Origin: Pasteurella dagmatis
GTDB lineage: Bacteria > Pseudomonadota > Gammaproteobacteria > Enterobacterales > Pasteurellaceae
NCBI RefSeq assembly: GCF_900186835.1
Contig: NZ_LT906448.1
Span: 558,001-622,000 of the forward strand
Reading direction: 5' to 3'
DNA length: 64,000 nt
The translations under genes were made by a program, and so were the position numbers. The notes beneath the pieces were generated by a model. It did not search any database and had not been told where the DNA came from. It worked only from the letters and a program-made list of their open reading frames with translations. Positions 1 through 9,991 of this stretch are shown here, in pieces (positions within the stretch are counted from its first letter, which is position 1; each line of letters starts with the position of its first letter).

Positions 1-1244
1 GTGAGGACTTTTCCATTTTTTAACTTTGGATTTAATGCTAATAATTTTGCTGGTGGAATTTGGTAATCTCTCGCAATCGAATAGAGTGTTTGCCCTGCTT
101 TTACTCGATGATATTTTGGAATATCCGTTTTCTGCTCATTTACTTTATCGTTATGCTTATTATTAGTTTTGTTCTCTTTTGTTTTATTCGCTTGTGTTTT
201 GGTTGGTTGTTCTGTTTTTGTTGTATTTTTTTCAGTTTTATTTGCTGCCTTTTCGGTTTTCACTTCACCAGGTATTTTTAAGGTTTCTCCAATCCAAAGT
301 TCCCGACGTTTTAATTTGTTCAAACTTTGAATATCATTTGCTTTCACATTATATTTTTTTGCAACACCATTCAGTGTTTCGCCCGATTTTACTTTATGAC
401 GAACGCCACTGTCTTGAATCGTTGATTTATCTTGATGTGTAATCTCTCTTTCTTTTGATGTATTTTTAATAGGTTGTGGTACATTTTTACGTCGATATTC
501 CACTAAACTCTCATAAATCATATATGCCACTTTTTTGCGATAAGCGATCGTGCTGAGTTTTTTCTCTTCTTCTGGATTTGAGAGGAAGCCTGTTTCTACT
601 AGAATGGAAGGAATATCAGGTGAACGTAATACACCTAAACTGGCGTGTTGTGGTGTGCTGCGGTTAAGCGTTGTGATTTTTGCGAAATGTTTTAACACAA
701 TTGAGCCTAATTCATAACCCACGCGTTGGCTGTGTCCGAATTGTAGATCTAATACAGTTTGGTCTAAATATTTATCATTATGCGTGGATAATACCGTACC
801 CGCACCACCTAATAATTCAGAACGTTTTTCATGATCTTCTAGCCATTGCCCCATTTCACTGTTAGCACGACGATTTGATAAAACCCAAACAGATGCACCA
901 CGTAAATTGGCAGACAAGTTAGAGTCTGCGTGAATAGATACTAAAAAGTTGGCTTTTTGTTTCCGAGCAATTTCTGAACGTTTAGGAACAGAAATAAAGT
1001 AATCACTTTTACGTGTTAACACACCCTTAAAGTTAGGATCTTTGTCTAATAGTAGTTTTAATTCTCTTGCGATGGAAAGAGTGACATTTTTTTCATACAT
1101 TTTGAGGTTGCGACTGATTGCGCCAGGGTCTGTGCCACCATGACCGGGATCAATAGCAATCGTCCAAACTGTATTTGCATAAGCAAAATTGACAAAGCAA
1201 AGTAAAAATGCAAAACAAAGAGAAATAAAATTAAGCTTTTTCAT
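1..1244 (-). CDS. amiB: N-acetylmuramoyl-L-alanine amidase AmiB (C-terminus cut by window start)
   Basis: Periplasmic zinc amidase that cuts the stem peptide from N-acetylmuramic acid to split septal peptidoglycan. It starts at ATG 1244 with a signal peptide ([11 protein letters not shown]..., ending near YANT). The amidase_3 domain shows the metal and catalytic motifs DPGHGG, SIHADS and VETGFLSN. Two LysM domains follow: one after [16 protein letters not shown], and a second ([17 protein letters not shown]) near the window edge, joined by a Lys/Thr/Asn-rich linker. About 414 codons are visible, so only the last residues are missing. It starts 4 bases after the tsaE stop, so the two are co-transcribed. 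Confidence 0.95.
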   Translation of the reverse strand, partial: MKKLNFISLCFAFLLCFVNFAYANTVWTIAIDPGHGGTDPGAISRNLKMYEKNVTLSIARELKLLLDKDPNFKGVLTRKSDYFISVPKRSEIARKQKANFLVSIHADSNLSANLRGASVWVLSNRRANSEMGQWLEDHEKRSELLGGAGTVLSTHNDKYLDQTVLDLQFGHSQRVGYELGSIVLKHFAKITTLNRSTPQHASLGVLRSPDIPSILVETGFLSNPEEEKKLSTIAYRKKVAYMIYESLVEYRRKNVPQPIKNTSKEREITHQDKSTIQDSGVRHKVKSGETLNGVAKKYNVKANDIQSLNKLKRRELWIGETLKIPGEVKTEKAANKTEKNTTKTEQPTKTQANKTKENKTNNKHNDKVNEQKTDIPKYHRVKAGQTLYSIARDYQIPPAKLLALNPKLKNGKVL

Positions 1245-1248
1245 CGTG

Positions 1249-1755
1249 TTACAAAGTATTTTGAAGTTTGTGTTGCTGTAATGTTTTGATTATCTGCTCA
1301 CCTTGTATGCTTTGTGCAATAAGTGAGATATTACGTGCATTGTCTGCATAGGCAATATTGATAATAATATCAGGTTCTGCAAGCAACCCTTTACCTTTTT
1401 CAGACCACTCGATCAAGCATAGACAATTTTGATTGAAATAGTCGCGAATTCCCATAAATTCGAGTTCTTCAGGATCGCTTAAACGGTATAAGTCAAAGTG
1501 ATAAACAGTTTTTTGTGGTAAGTGATATTCTTCAACCAAAGTATAAGTTGGGCTTTTCACATTACCTTGATGACCTAAAGCTTGAATAATTCCGCGACTT
1601 AATGTGGTTTTTCCTGCGCCTAAATCACCATTGAGATAAAAAGTAATTGCATTAGAAGAAGGAAGTTTACAGATTGCATTTACTAAATCTGCACCAAAAG
1701 CACACATTGCGGTTTCATCGGGAATATATTGTGTATAGTGAGATAAGTCAGTCAT
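1249..1755 (-). CDS. tsaE: tRNA threonylcarbamoyladenosine biosynthesis ATPase TsaE
   Basis: ATPase of the TsaBCDE pathway that makes the t6A modification at position 37 of ANN-decoding tRNAs. The 168-residue protein carries the Walker A motif GDLGAGKTT and the family signatures [32 protein letters not shown] and LIEWSEKG, closely matching E. coli YjeE. It lies directly upstream of amiB on the same strand, an arrangement common in gammaproteobacteria. Confidence 0.95.
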   Translation of the reverse strand: MTDLSHYTQYIPDETAMCAFGADLVNAICKLPSSNAITFYLNGDLGAGKTTLSRGIIQALGHQGNVKSPTYTLVEEYHLPQKTVYHFDLYRLSDPEELEFMGIRDYFNQNCLCLIEWSEKGKGLLAEPDIIINIAYADNARNISLIAQSIQGEQIIKTLQQHKLQNTL

Positions 1756-1908
1756 TCGTTTACCAATTTTATACTTAAAGAGAACAGTTAAAATAGTTGG
1801 AAATTGTACCGCACTTTTATGGGATTACATAGTAGATAGCACAAGTTTATTCATTGAATAATGCAACAAATTGATAATTATTCAGTGATATAAATACAAA
1901 AGAAAATT
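1756..1908. other. Intergenic region between tRNA-Gly and tsaE
   Basis: This short AT-rich spacer holds an inverse uptake signal core (ACCGCACTT at 1808-1816). The T-rich stretch just downstream of the tRNA genes on the minus strand may help transcription stop. No clear strong hairpin terminator is visible. Confidence 0.5.
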
Positions 1909-1984
1909 TGGAGCGGGAAACGAGGCTCGAACTCGCGACCCCAACCTTGGCAAGGTTGTGCTCTACCAACTGAGCTATTCCCGC
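1909..1984 (-). tRNA. tRNA-Gly (anticodon GCC), distal copy
   Basis: A 76-nt cloverleaf read on the minus strand: GCGGGAA acceptor arm, D-loop AGCTCAGTTGGTAGAGC, anticodon loop TTGCCAA giving GCC, T-loop GTTCGAGCC and an encoded CCA end. It matches the upstream copy at 2015-2090 and is 30 bases from it. Confidence 0.97.
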
Positions 1985-2014
1985 ATTGAAGGTGGTATTG
2001 AGATGATGTGTGAT

Positions 2015-2090
2015 TGGAGCGGGAAACGAGGCTCGAACTCGCGACCCCAACCTTGGCAAGGTTGTGCTCTACCAACTGAGCTATTCCCGC
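2015..2090 (-). tRNA. tRNA-Gly (anticodon GCC), proximal copy
   Basis: A 76-nt tRNA-Gly(GCC) with encoded CCA, the same as the gene at 1909-1984. The two are close enough to form one transcript from the promoter at 2130-2157. Confidence 0.97.
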
Positions 2091-2129
2091 ATTCACATAA
2101 TCAGCACTGTTTAACAGCGATAGGGCGGT

Positions 2130-2157
2130 ATTATACGAAAAAATTTATTGTGTGCAA
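2130..2157 (-). promoter_or_regulatory. Promoter of the tRNA-Gly pair
   Basis: On the minus strand TTGCAC (2152-2157) and TATAAT (2130-2135) are separated by 16 bases. The -10 is followed by a GC-rich discriminator (ACCGCCC), typical of stable-RNA promoters under stringent control. The mature tRNA begins about 40 bases downstream. Confidence 0.75.
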
Positions 2158-2210
2158 GCCCAAAATGCGAAAAAAAGTGAGCTTGCCGATATATTCAACA
2201 GTTTGGGTAT

Positions 2211-2765
2211 TTATTGATCTTTTAAGTTGATAAAATACTCACGGTAGTAGGCAAGCTCTGCTATAGACTCACGAATGTCATCTAATGCAAGATGTGTATT
2301 TTTCTTTTGAAACCCTTTGAGTACCTCAGGCTTCCAACGGCTGGCTAGTTCTTTTAAGGTACTCACATCTAAGTGACGATAGTGAAAATAATCTGCCAAT
2401 TCGGGCATATATTTGAATAAAAAGCGTTTATCTTGCGACACACTGTTACCACAGATTGGTGATACACCTTTTGGTACCCATTTTTTTAAGAAGTCGATGG
2501 TTTGCAATTCTGCAGCACGTTCTGTTAATTTGCTGTTTTTCACTCGCTCAACTAAACCATTTTCAGTATGGGTTTTAGTACACCACTCACTCATTTTACG
2601 CAATAATTCATCAGATTGATGCACTGCAAGCACAGGGCCTTCCGCTAAAATATTTAAATTTTTGTCCGTCACAATTGTGGCGATTTCAATAATGCGTTCT
2701 TTTTCAGGATCTAAGCCTGTCATTTCAAGGTCGATCCAAATGAGATTTTGTCTATCTAATTGCAT
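2211..2765 (-). CDS. orn: Oligoribonuclease
   Basis: 3'-to-5' exoribonuclease that clears 2-5 nt RNA fragments left by mRNA decay. The 184-residue protein begins [19 protein letters not shown], giving the first DEDDh motif (DLEMTGLD). Later motifs include [10 protein letters not shown] and [11 protein letters not shown], the latter supplying the His and last Asp. Length and sequence match the family throughout. The gene is divergent from rsgA; orn and rsgA are also neighbours in E. coli. Confidence 0.96.
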   Translation of the reverse strand: MQLDRQNLIWIDLEMTGLDPEKERIIEIATIVTDKNLNILAEGPVLAVHQSDELLRKMSEWCTKTHTENGLVERVKNSKLTERAAELQTIDFLKKWVPKGVSPICGNSVSQDKRFLFKYMPELADYFHYRHLDVSTLKELASRWKPEVLKGFQKKNTHLALDDIRESIAELAYYREYFINLKDQ

Positions 2766-2847
2766 AATGTTATCCTATGTAAATCATTTTTCGACATTTT
2801 AGCGGAAAATCTCGTAAAAAACGACCGCACTTTTGAAGGATAACCCA

Positions 2848-3897
2848 TTGAGCAAACGTAAATTAACGCAAAATCAAAAACGCCGTATTCAATCTAATAA
2901 TGAAAAAGCATTGCATCGTCATCAACGCCGTGAAAAGAAAGAAATCGAATGGCAAGATGATATGTTGGGCGAATCGCAAGATGGTATTGTTGTCACACGC
3001 TATTCGGTTCACGCAGATGTAGAAAATGCCCAAGGTGAGATTTTCCGTTGTAATTTACGCCGTACCCTATCAAGTTTAGTCGTAGGGGACCGTGTTGTTT
3101 GGCGACAAGGCAATCAACAATTACAAGGAGTGAGCGGTGTGATTGAGGCGATTAAACCACGCCAAAATGAAATCACACGCCCTGATTATTACGATGGTTT
3201 AAAAGTGATCGCTGCTAATATCGACCGTATTATTATTGTTTCTGCTGTTTTACCTACCTTATCTTTAAATATTATTGACCGCTATTTAGTTATTTGTGAA
3301 ACGGCTAATATTCCAGCAGTGATTGTAGTTAATAAAGTGGATCTATTAACAGATGAAGCACGCAAAGAAGTCGAAGAACAACTCAAAATTTATGAAAAGA
3401 TTGGTTATCAGACAATGATGATCTCTGCAATGAGTGGTGAAAACATGGAAAAATTGACCGCACTTTTCAATAATAGCACCTCGATTTTGGTGGGACAGTC
3501 TGGTGTAGGAAAGTCGAGTTTGATTAATCATATTTTACCTGAAGTTAATGCTCACGTTGGTGACATCAGCGAAAATTCTGGACTTGGGCAACATACCACA
3601 ACGTCTTCTCGTTTATATCACCTTAATCAAGGTGGAAATCTGATTGATTCACCAGGAATTCGTGAGTTTGGATTATGGCATTTGGAGCAAGATCAAATCA
3701 CAAAAGGCTACCGTGAGTTTCAGTATTTTTTAGGCACTTGCAAGTTCCGTGATTGTAAACATCTTAATGATCCAGGTTGTGCATTGAGAGAGGCAGTCGA
3801 GCAAGGAAAAATTCATTCGGTGCGTTTTGATAATTATCACCGCTTGATTGCAAGCTTAAATGAAACAAAATCACAGCGTTATTTTTCAATAGAATAA
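2848..3897 (+). CDS. rsgA: Ribosome small subunit-dependent GTPase RsgA
   Basis: Circularly permuted GTPase that checks late 30S subunit maturation. An OB-fold leads, then the permuted G motifs: NKVD (about residue 162), then the P-loop GQSGVGKSS (about 216), DSPG, and a C-terminal zinc knuckle with CKFRDCKH...C (about 298-311). I chose TTG 2848 ([10 protein letters not shown]...) because GAAGGA lies 7 bases upstream and family members begin this way. An in-frame TTG at 2833 would sit inside that Shine-Dalgarno region. An uptake signal (2824-2832) lies just before the start and a second (3457-3465) inside the gene. Confidence 0.94.
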   Translation: MSKRKLTQNQKRRIQSNNEKALHRHQRREKKEIEWQDDMLGESQDGIVVTRYSVHADVENAQGEIFRCNLRRTLSSLVVGDRVVWRQGNQQLQGVSGVIEAIKPRQNEITRPDYYDGLKVIAANIDRIIIVSAVLPTLSLNIIDRYLVICETANIPAVIVVNKVDLLTDEARKEVEEQLKIYEKIGYQTMMISAMSGENMEKLTALFNNSTSILVGQSGVGKSSLINHILPEVNAHVGDISENSGLGQHTTTSSRLYHLNQGGNLIDSPGIREFGLWHLEQDQITKGYREFQYFLGTCKFRDCKHLNDPGCALREAVEQGKIHSVRFDNYHRLIASLNETKSQRYFSIE

Positions 3898-3924
3898 GTT
3901 CGTTAATTTAATGTTAACAGGGGA

Positions 3925-3953
3925 TTAAAAAACACTCTTTTTGAGTATTTTTT
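3925..3953 (+). terminator. Probable terminator after rsgA
   Basis: The sequence AAAACACTC-TTTTT-GAGTATTTTTTT forms a short stem with one mismatch, followed by a run of seven T. It sits between rsgA and the pts promoter. Confidence 0.55.
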
Positions 3954-4015
3954 TGTGATCTATCTCAAACTTTCATTTGTTTAAACTTGATTATTTATGT
4001 GCTTGCTTAGATACT
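3954..4015 (+). promoter_or_regulatory. CRP site and promoter of ptsHI-crr
   Basis: TGTGA-TCTATC-TCAAA (3954-3969) matches the CRP consensus TGTGA-N6-TCACA with one mismatch. Downstream, TTGATT (3987-3992) and GATACT (4010-4015) are 17 bases apart. With transcription starting near 4022, the CRP site is centred about 60.5 bases upstream, the classic class I position. The E. coli pts operon is also CRP-controlled. Confidence 0.65.
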
Positions 4016-4127
4016 ACAGCAAGATTTATTTTTTATTGAAAAATAAATATAAGATAAATAAACAATCAGTCTAAATAATTCCAAATTTATACTGTACAAA
4101 TATTCTGATTAATATGAGGAGAAAATC

Positions 4128-4385
4128 ATGTACTCAAAAGACGTTGAAATTATTGCACCAAGTGGATTACATACCCGTCCGGCAGCGCAATTTGTTAAAG
4201 AAGCAAAAGCATTCGCCTCTGATATTACAGTGACTTCTGCGGGTAAAAGTGCAAGTGCTAAAAGTTTATTTAAATTACAAACATTAGCTTTAACACAAGG
4301 TACTGTGATTACAATTTCTGCGGAAGGCGAAGACGAGCAAAAAGCGGTTGATCATTTAGTAGCTCTTATCCCAACTTTAGAATAA
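4128..4385 (+). CDS. ptsH: Phosphocarrier protein HPr
   Basis: Cytoplasmic phosphocarrier that passes phosphate from Enzyme I to EIIA domains. The 85-residue protein has the active-site motif GLHTRPAA with His15, and the conserved helix [20 protein letters not shown] lies 6-10 bases before the ATG. It is the first gene of ptsH-ptsI-crr, with 111 bases before the ptsI start. Confidence 0.97.
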   Translation: MYSKDVEIIAPSGLHTRPAAQFVKEAKAFASDITVTSAGKSASAKSLFKLQTLALTQGTVITISAEGEDEQKAVDHLVALIPTLE

Positions 4386-4496
4386 TTCCTATCTAGCCAT
4401 TGGTAAGTAAGGTTGAGTGAAGCACTTAATTCTCTTTTCAATGGCTATGATGTTTCACTGTTAGATTATTATTTTCATTATTTCAGAAGGTTATCT

Positions 4497-6224
4497 ATGA
4501 TTTCAGGAATTCCAGCTTCACCAGGCATTGTTTTTGGTAAAGCATTAGTGCTCAAAGAAGAAAAAATTGTGCTTGATATGCAAAAAATCAGTGAAGATCA
4601 GATTGATGCTGAGATTGCACGTTTTTATCGAGGGCGTGAGGCCGCTATCGAACAATTGAACTCAATTCGTGATCGTGCATTTGCATCATTAGGCGAAGAT
4701 AAGGCGGCGATTTTTGAAGGTCATTTAATGATCTTAGAAGACGAAGAACTAGAGGAAGAAATCCTAGATTATATGCGTTCAAATAAAGTGAATGCAGGTG
4801 TTGCAGCAAGTAAGATTATTGATCAACAAGTAGCAATGCTTTCTGAAATTGATGATGAATATTTAAGAGAGCGTGCGGGTGATATTCGTGATATCGGTAA
4901 CCGTTTGATTAAAAATATTTTAGGTATGCATATTGTCGATTTAGGGGATATTAATGAAGAAGCAATTTTGGTTGCTTATGATTTAACTCCATCTGAAACG
5001 GCACAATTAAACCTAGATAAAGTATTGGGTTTTATTACCGATATCGGTGGTAGAACATCACATACTTCAATTATGGCTCGTTCATTAGAATTGCCTGCGA
5101 TTGTGGGTACAAATAATGTGACAGAGCAAGTGAATACCGGCGATTACTTAATTCTTGATGCCGTGAATAATGTGGTTTATGTCAATCCAAAGCAAGAAGA
5201 AATTGATCGCTTAAAAGCTCAAGAACGAAAATTAGCTGAAGAAAAAGCAGAATTAGCAAAATTAAAAGATTTACCAGCGTTGACATTAGATGGTCATCGT
5301 GTTGACGTTGTAGCCAATATTGGTACGATTCGTGATGTTGAAGGCGCTGATCGTAATGGCGCGGAAGGTGTAGGCTTATACCGTACTGAATTCCTCTTTA
5401 TGGATCGTGAGCAACTTCCAACGGAAGAAGAACAGTTTATTGCTTATAAAGAAGTTGTTGAAGCAATGAATGGTCGCTTAGTAGTATTACGTACAATGGA
5501 TATTGGTGGTGATAAAGATTTACCTTATTTAGATTTACCAAAAGAAATGAACCCATTCCTAGGGTGGCGTGCAATTCGTATTGCGTTAGACCGTCGTGAA
5601 ATTTTAAATGCACAATTAAGAGCGGTATTGCGAGCTTCAGCATTTGGTAAATTAGCGGTAATGTTTCCGATGATTATTTCTGTAGAGGAAATTCGTGAAT
5701 TAAAAGGCGTGATTGATACTTTAAAACAAGAATTACGTGATGAAGGCAAAGCATTTGATGAAAATATTCAAATTGGTGTGATGGTAGAAACGCCATCTGC
5801 GGCAGTCAATGCAAAATTCTTAGCAAAAGAAGTTGATTTCTTTAGTATCGGTACTAACGATTTAACACAATATACTTTAGCTGTAGATCGTGGAAATGAA
5901 TTAATTTCTCATTTATATAACCCGATGTCACCTTCTGTATTAGGTTTGATCAAGCAAGTGATTGATGCTTCACACGCAGAAGGCAAATGGACTGGAATGT
6001 GTGGTGAGTTAGCTGGTGATGAAAAAGCAACAATCCTCTTGTTAGGTATGGGCTTAGATGAATTTAGTATGAGTGCAATTTCAGTGCCTCGTATCAAAAA
6101 ATTGATCCGTAATGTGAATTATGAAGATGCGAAAGAGCTTGCCACAAAAGCATTAGAGAAGCCAACAGCAACAGAAATTGAACAATTAGTTGAAGATTTT
6201 TTAGTTGAAAAAGCATTAAATTAG
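4497..6224 (+). CDS. ptsI: Phosphoenolpyruvate-protein phosphotransferase (Enzyme I)
   Basis: Takes phosphate from PEP and passes it to HPr, the entry step of the phosphotransferase system. Starting at ATG 4497 ([20 protein letters not shown] 6 bases upstream) gives 575 residues, the E. coli length. The reading frame runs open further upstream, but that extension has no family similarity. The phospho-histidine motif [21 protein letters not shown] and the C-terminal PEP-binding signatures ([38 protein letters not shown]) are all intact. Confidence 0.97.
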   Translation: MISGIPASPGIVFGKALVLKEEKIVLDMQKISEDQIDAEIARFYRGREAAIEQLNSIRDRAFASLGEDKAAIFEGHLMILEDEELEEEILDYMRSNKVNAGVAASKIIDQQVAMLSEIDDEYLRERAGDIRDIGNRLIKNILGMHIVDLGDINEEAILVAYDLTPSETAQLNLDKVLGFITDIGGRTSHTSIMARSLELPAIVGTNNVTEQVNTGDYLILDAVNNVVYVNPKQEEIDRLKAQERKLAEEKAELAKLKDLPALTLDGHRVDVVANIGTIRDVEGADRNGAEGVGLYRTEFLFMDREQLPTEEEQFIAYKEVVEAMNGRLVVLRTMDIGGDKDLPYLDLPKEMNPFLGWRAIRIALDRREILNAQLRAVLRASAFGKLAVMFPMIISVEEIRELKGVIDTLKQELRDEGKAFDENIQIGVMVETPSAAVNAKFLAKEVDFFSIGTNDLTQYTLAVDRGNELISHLYNPMSPSVLGLIKQVIDASHAEGKWTGMCGELAGDEKATILLLGMGLDEFSMSAISVPRIKKLIRNVNYEDAKELATKALEKPTATEIEQLVEDFLVEKALN

Positions 6225-6282
6225 ATACAAGTTTAAAATTTTAAGCTAGAATATGCCCGAATTTACTTAGTAGGAGACTAAA

Positions 6283-6783
6283 ATGGGTTTATTTGACAAA
6301 TTATTTGGTTCAAAAGACAAAAAAGCTGTTGAAGTGGAAATTTTTGCTCCGCTTGCAGGTGAAATTGTAAATATTGAAGATGTGCCAGATGTCGTATTTT
6401 CAGAAAAAATTGTAGGTGATGGCATTGCTATCCGTCCAACAGGTAACAAAATGGTTGCTCCTGTAGATGGTGTTATCGGTAAAATTTTTGAAACTAATCA
6501 CGCATTTTCAATGGAATCAAAAGATGGCGTAGAATTATTTGTTCATTTCGGTATTGATACTGTTGAGTTAAAAGGTGAAGGTTTTACTCGTGTCGCTCAA
6601 GAAGGTCAAACGGTTAAGCGTGGTGATACTGTGATTGAATTTGACTTAGCTGTACTTGAAACTAAAGCGAAATCAGTACTTACACCTGTTGTGATTTCAA
6701 ATATGGATGAAATTAGCAGTATTGAAAAGAAAACTGGCGAAGTTGTTGCTGGTGAGTCTGTAGTTTTAGTTTTGAAAAAATAA
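6283..6783 (+). CDS. crr: Glucose-specific EIIA component (EIIA-Glc)
   Basis: Soluble EIIA that hands phosphate to EIIB domains; in enteric bacteria it also controls adenylate cyclase and inducer exclusion. The 166-residue protein has two conserved histidines, His73 (FETNHAF) and His88 (ELFVHFGID), the second being the phosphorylated one. TAGGAG precedes the ATG by 6-7 bases. Last gene of the pts operon, followed by a strong terminator. Confidence 0.97.
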   Translation: MGLFDKLFGSKDKKAVEVEIFAPLAGEIVNIEDVPDVVFSEKIVGDGIAIRPTGNKMVAPVDGVIGKIFETNHAFSMESKDGVELFVHFGIDTVELKGEGFTRVAQEGQTVKRGDTVIEFDLAVLETKAKSVLTPVVISNMDEISSIEKKTGEVVAGESVVLVLKK

Positions 6784-6803
6784 TTTTTGAAATTTTTATT
6801 AAC

Positions 6804-6836
6804 AAAGTCTGCTTTAGAAATAAAGCAGACTTTTTT
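6804..6836 (+). terminator. Rho-independent terminator of ptsHI-crr
   Basis: A perfect 13-bp stem (6804-6816 with 6821-6833) closed by a GAAA tetraloop and followed by a T run. Confidence 0.92.
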
Positions 6837-7258
6837 ATTGTCTAGTTTTTGTAGTGTTATGCTAGACTTTTGTTCGATTTTGTGATCCAAGTGCGGTCTT
6901 GTTTCTATAAATTTTCTTCTTCAAGTTGTATAATGGAGACCGAATTTTGATAGAGTATAATCATTATCAATAAGTTTTATAGGCATAAAAAAGCCATTAA
7001 TTTAAGCAGTGTTTTTACCTTAATATACTCATACTTAAAATATGAGCTTTTTCGTGTTTGATGAGAAAAAGCACTATCTTTCTCTCAAAAAATCTAATAA
7101 TATTTACGAAATTTGTTAAAAATTTGTAAAGCAATTTTGTTGATATTAATTTTGCTCAAATTACATTCAGTTTAATAATTTTAGTTATTAATTCATCGTT
7201 TAATCTACTTTGATATGATTAAACTTAACTTTTAACTTAACAAAATAAGGAAAAGACT
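6837..7258 (+). promoter_or_regulatory. Long AT-rich leader/promoter region of aceE
   Basis: No credible gene is visible. The region holds an uptake signal core (6889-6897); a TATAAT inside TATAATCATTATC (6956-6968), which resembles half of a Fur box; two competing hairpins, CTCATA/TATGAG (7028-7046) and GCTTTTTC/GAAAAAGC (7046-7072); and a perfect 8-bp dyad GTTTAATC/GATTAAAC (7198-7224) overlapping a possible -10 (TATGAT, 7214-7219). AAGGA precedes the aceE ATG. Which of these elements is functional cannot be told from sequence. Confidence 0.45.
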
Positions 7259-9922
7259 ATGTCAGAAATGCTAAAGAATGACGTAGATCCAGTCGAGACT
7301 AATGATTGGTTATTAGCTATTGATGCTGTCATTCGTGAAGAAGGTGTTGAAAGAGCACAATATATTATTGAGCAACTTATGCAACACGCTCGTGCAAATA
7401 ATGTTTCTTTACCTACAGGTATCACAACTGACTACATCAATACCATTCCAGCTTCAGAAGAACCTAACTATCCAGGCAACTTAGATTTAGAAAGACGCAT
7501 TCGTGGCGCAATCCGTTGGAATGCAATTATGATGGTTTTACGTGCATCTAAGAAGGATTTGGAATTAGGGGGGCATATGTCTTCTTTCCAATCTTCTGCG
7601 ACTATTTATGAAGTATGTTTCAACCATTTCTTTAAAGCTCGCTCAGCTAAAAATGGTGGTGACTTAGTTTTCTTCCAAGGACATATTTCACCAGGTATTT
7701 ATGCCCGTGCATTCTTAGAAGGTCGTTTAACTGAAGAACAAATGGACAATTTCCGTCAAGAAGTTCATGGTAAAGGTCTTTCTTCTTATCCTCATCCGAA
7801 ATTAATGCCTGAATTCTGGCAATTCCCAACAGTATCAATGGGTCTTGGTCCATTGAACGCAATCTACCAAGCTCGTTTCTTAAAATACTTACACAACCGT
7901 GGCTTAAAAGATACAGCGGATCAAACTGTATATGCGTTCTTAGGTGATGGTGAGATGGATGAAGTTGAATCACGCGGTGCAATTTCAGTTGCTGCTCGTG
8001 AGAAATTAGATAACTTAGTATTTGTCATCAATTGTAATTTACAACGTTTAGATGGTCCTGTAACCGGTAACGGTAAAATCATTCAAGAATTAGAAGGTTT
8101 ATTCAACGGTGCTGGTTGGGAAGTGATTAAAGTTATCTGGGGGCGTCGTTGGGATCGTCTATTACAACGTGATACCTCAGGTAAATTATTACAATTGATG
8201 ATGGAGGTTGTTGATGGTGACTACCAAACAATGAAATCAAAAGATGGTGCTTACGTTCGTAAACACTTCTTTGGTCGTTACCCAGAAACTGAAGCATTAG
8301 TAGCGGAAATGACAGATGATGAAATCTGGGCATTAAACCGTGGTGGTCATGATCCATTAAAAGTATTTGCTGCATTTAACAAAGCAAAACAAGTTAAAGG
8401 TAAACCAGTGGTTTTACTTGTTAAAACAATTAAAGGTTATGGTATGGGTGATGCTGCAGAAGGTAAAAACATTGCTCACCAAGTTAAAAAAATGGATATG
8501 TCAGGAGTTAGACACGTTCGCGATCGTTTCAACGTGGATGTATCTGATGCAGATATTGAAAAATTACCATATATCAAGTTTGCCGAAGGTTCTGAAGAGT
8601 ATAAATATCTTCATGAGCGTCGCCAAGCATTACAAGGTTACTTACCAACCCGTTTACCACGTTTTACTGAACAATTAGAGGTACCAGAATTAGAAGAGTT
8701 TGCACAATTATTTGAAGCGCAAGCACGTCCAATTTCTACCACAATGGCATTTGTTCGTTCATTAAACGTATTATTGAAAAACAAATCTGTGGGTAAACGT
8801 ATTGTTCCAATTCTTGCAGATGAAGCACGTACATTCGGTATGGAAGGCTTATTCCGTCAAATTGGTATTTACAACCCATACGGTCAAAATTATACTCCGC
8901 AAGACCGTGAACAAGTGTCTTATTACCGTGAAGCGATCGATGGTCAAGTATTACAAGAAGGTATCAATGAACAAGGCGCAACAGCATCTTGGTTAGCAGC
9001 TGCAACTTCATACTCAACCAATGACTTTCCAATGATCCCATTCTATGTGTACTACTCAATGTTTGGTTTCCAACGTATTGGTGACTTAATGTGGGCAGCC
9101 GGTGACCAACAAGCACGTGGTTTTATGATCGGTGGTACATCAGGTCGTACAACGTTGAACGGTGAAGGTTTACAACACGAAGATGGTCACAGCCATATTC
9201 AATCATTAACTATTCCTAATTGTGTCTCTTATGACCCAGCATTTGCATTCGAAGTGGCTGTAATTATGCAAGATGGTGTACGTCGTATGTATGGTCCAGA
9301 GCAAGAGAACGTTTACTACTACATCACAACCTTGAACGAAACTTATGATCAACCAGCAATGCCAAAAGGTGCTGAAGAGGGTATCCGTAAAGGTATCTAT
9401 AAATTTGAAACCGTAACGGGTCAAGGTAAAGGTAAAGTTCAGTTATTAGGTTCTGGTGCGATTTTACGTCACGTTCGTGAGGCTGCTCAATTATTAGCTA
9501 ACGACTTTGGCGTAACTTCAGATGTGTATAGCGTACCGTCATTCACTGAAGTGGCTCGTGAAGGTGCTGATGCAGATCGTTGGAACTTATTACACCCAGA
9601 GGCGGAAGCTCGAGTTCCTTACATTGCACAAGTCATGAATGATGCACCGGCAGTTGCTGCAACTGACTATATGAAATTATTTGCAGAACAAGTTCGTGCA
9701 TACGTACCAGCTGCAAGCTATCGTGTATTAGGTACTGACGGTTTCGGTCGTTCAGATAGCCGTGAGAACTTACGTGAACACTTTGAAGTAGATGCTCGTT
9801 ATGTTGCAATCGCTGCATTATCTGAGCTAGCAAAACAAGGTACTATCGGTAAGAAAGTTGTTGCAGAAGCAATTGCTAAATACGGTATTGATGCAGATAA
9901 AGTGAACCCACTTTACGCCTAA
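7259..9922 (+). CDS. aceE: Pyruvate dehydrogenase E1 component
   Basis: Thiamine-diphosphate enzyme that decarboxylates pyruvate and acetylates the lipoyl groups of AceF. The 887-residue protein is the homodimeric E1 type of gammaproteobacteria. It shows DLVFFQGHISPGIYARAFLEG, the ThDP motif GDGEMDE (from about residue 229) ending near NCNLQ, and the conserved GGTSGRTTLNGEGLQHEDGHSH region. First gene of aceE-aceF-lpdA. No pdhR gene precedes it, unlike E. coli. Confidence 0.97.
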   Translation: MSEMLKNDVDPVETNDWLLAIDAVIREEGVERAQYIIEQLMQHARANNVSLPTGITTDYINTIPASEEPNYPGNLDLERRIRGAIRWNAIMMVLRASKKDLELGGHMSSFQSSATIYEVCFNHFFKARSAKNGGDLVFFQGHISPGIYARAFLEGRLTEEQMDNFRQEVHGKGLSSYPHPKLMPEFWQFPTVSMGLGPLNAIYQARFLKYLHNRGLKDTADQTVYAFLGDGEMDEVESRGAISVAAREKLDNLVFVINCNLQRLDGPVTGNGKIIQELEGLFNGAGWEVIKVIWGRRWDRLLQRDTSGKLLQLMMEVVDGDYQTMKSKDGAYVRKHFFGRYPETEALVAEMTDDEIWALNRGGHDPLKVFAAFNKAKQVKGKPVVLLVKTIKGYGMGDAAEGKNIAHQVKKMDMSGVRHVRDRFNVDVSDADIEKLPYIKFAEGSEEYKYLHERRQALQGYLPTRLPRFTEQLEVPELEEFAQLFEAQARPISTTMAFVRSLNVLLKNKSVGKRIVPILADEARTFGMEGLFRQIGIYNPYGQNYTPQDREQVSYYREAIDGQVLQEGINEQGATASWLAAATSYSTNDFPMIPFYVYYSMFGFQRIGDLMWAAGDQQARGFMIGGTSGRTTLNGEGLQHEDGHSHIQSLTIPNCVSYDPAFAFEVAVIMQDGVRRMYGPEQENVYYYITTLNETYDQPAMPKGAEEGIRKGIYKFETVTGQGKGKVQLLGSGAILRHVREAAQLLANDFGVTSDVYSVPSFTEVAREGADADRWNLLHPEAEARVPYIAQVMNDAPAVAATDYMKLFAEQVRAYVPAASYRVLGTDGFGRSDSRENLREHFEVDARYVAIAALSELAKQGTIGKKVVAEAIAKYGIDADKVNPLYA

Positions 9923-9933
9923 TTTACGATTAA

Positions 9934-9974
9934 CATTCCTCGCTCCCTGAATTTAGGGAGCATTTTGAGGAATG
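9934..9974 (+). other. Stem-loop between aceE and aceF
   Basis: CATTCCTC (9934-9941) pairs with GAGGAATG (9967-9974), enclosing a second stem GCTCCCT/AGGGAGC (9942-9948, 9955-9961). No T run follows, and the aceF Shine-Dalgarno TGGAGGA begins a few bases later. It is more likely an mRNA-stabilising or processing element than a terminator. Confidence 0.75.
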
Positions 9975-9991
9975 ACTGGAGGATGAAATAA

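Noticed and set aside
60-865. Plus-strand frames at the window start (hydrophobic 73- and 87-residue translations)
   Set aside because: They are antisense to amiB, which has clear amidase and LysM motifs.
1847-2230. Several short reading frames across the tRNA-Gly pair on both strands
   Set aside because: They run through the two tRNA genes and repeat because the tRNAs are identical; no start context or protein features.
2833-2847. Upstream TTG start for rsgA
   Set aside because: It sits in the uptake signal and Shine-Dalgarno region of the next TTG, which matches family N-termini.
4413-4496. N-terminal extension of ptsI from an upstream TTG
   Set aside because: The extension lacks family similarity and a good ribosome site; ATG 4497 gives the standard 575 residues.
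6956-6974. Fur box upstream of aceE
   Set aside because: Only one half (ATAATCATTATC) matches; the left half is poor and PDH is not a usual Fur target. Kept only as part of the leader description.
8367-8678. 103-residue plus-strand frame inside aceE
   Set aside because: Overlaps aceE in another frame with no domain; shadow of the real gene.
9934-9974. Terminator between aceE and aceF
   Set aside because: No T tract follows, and aceF has its own close Shine-Dalgarno; more likely an RNA-stability or processing structure.
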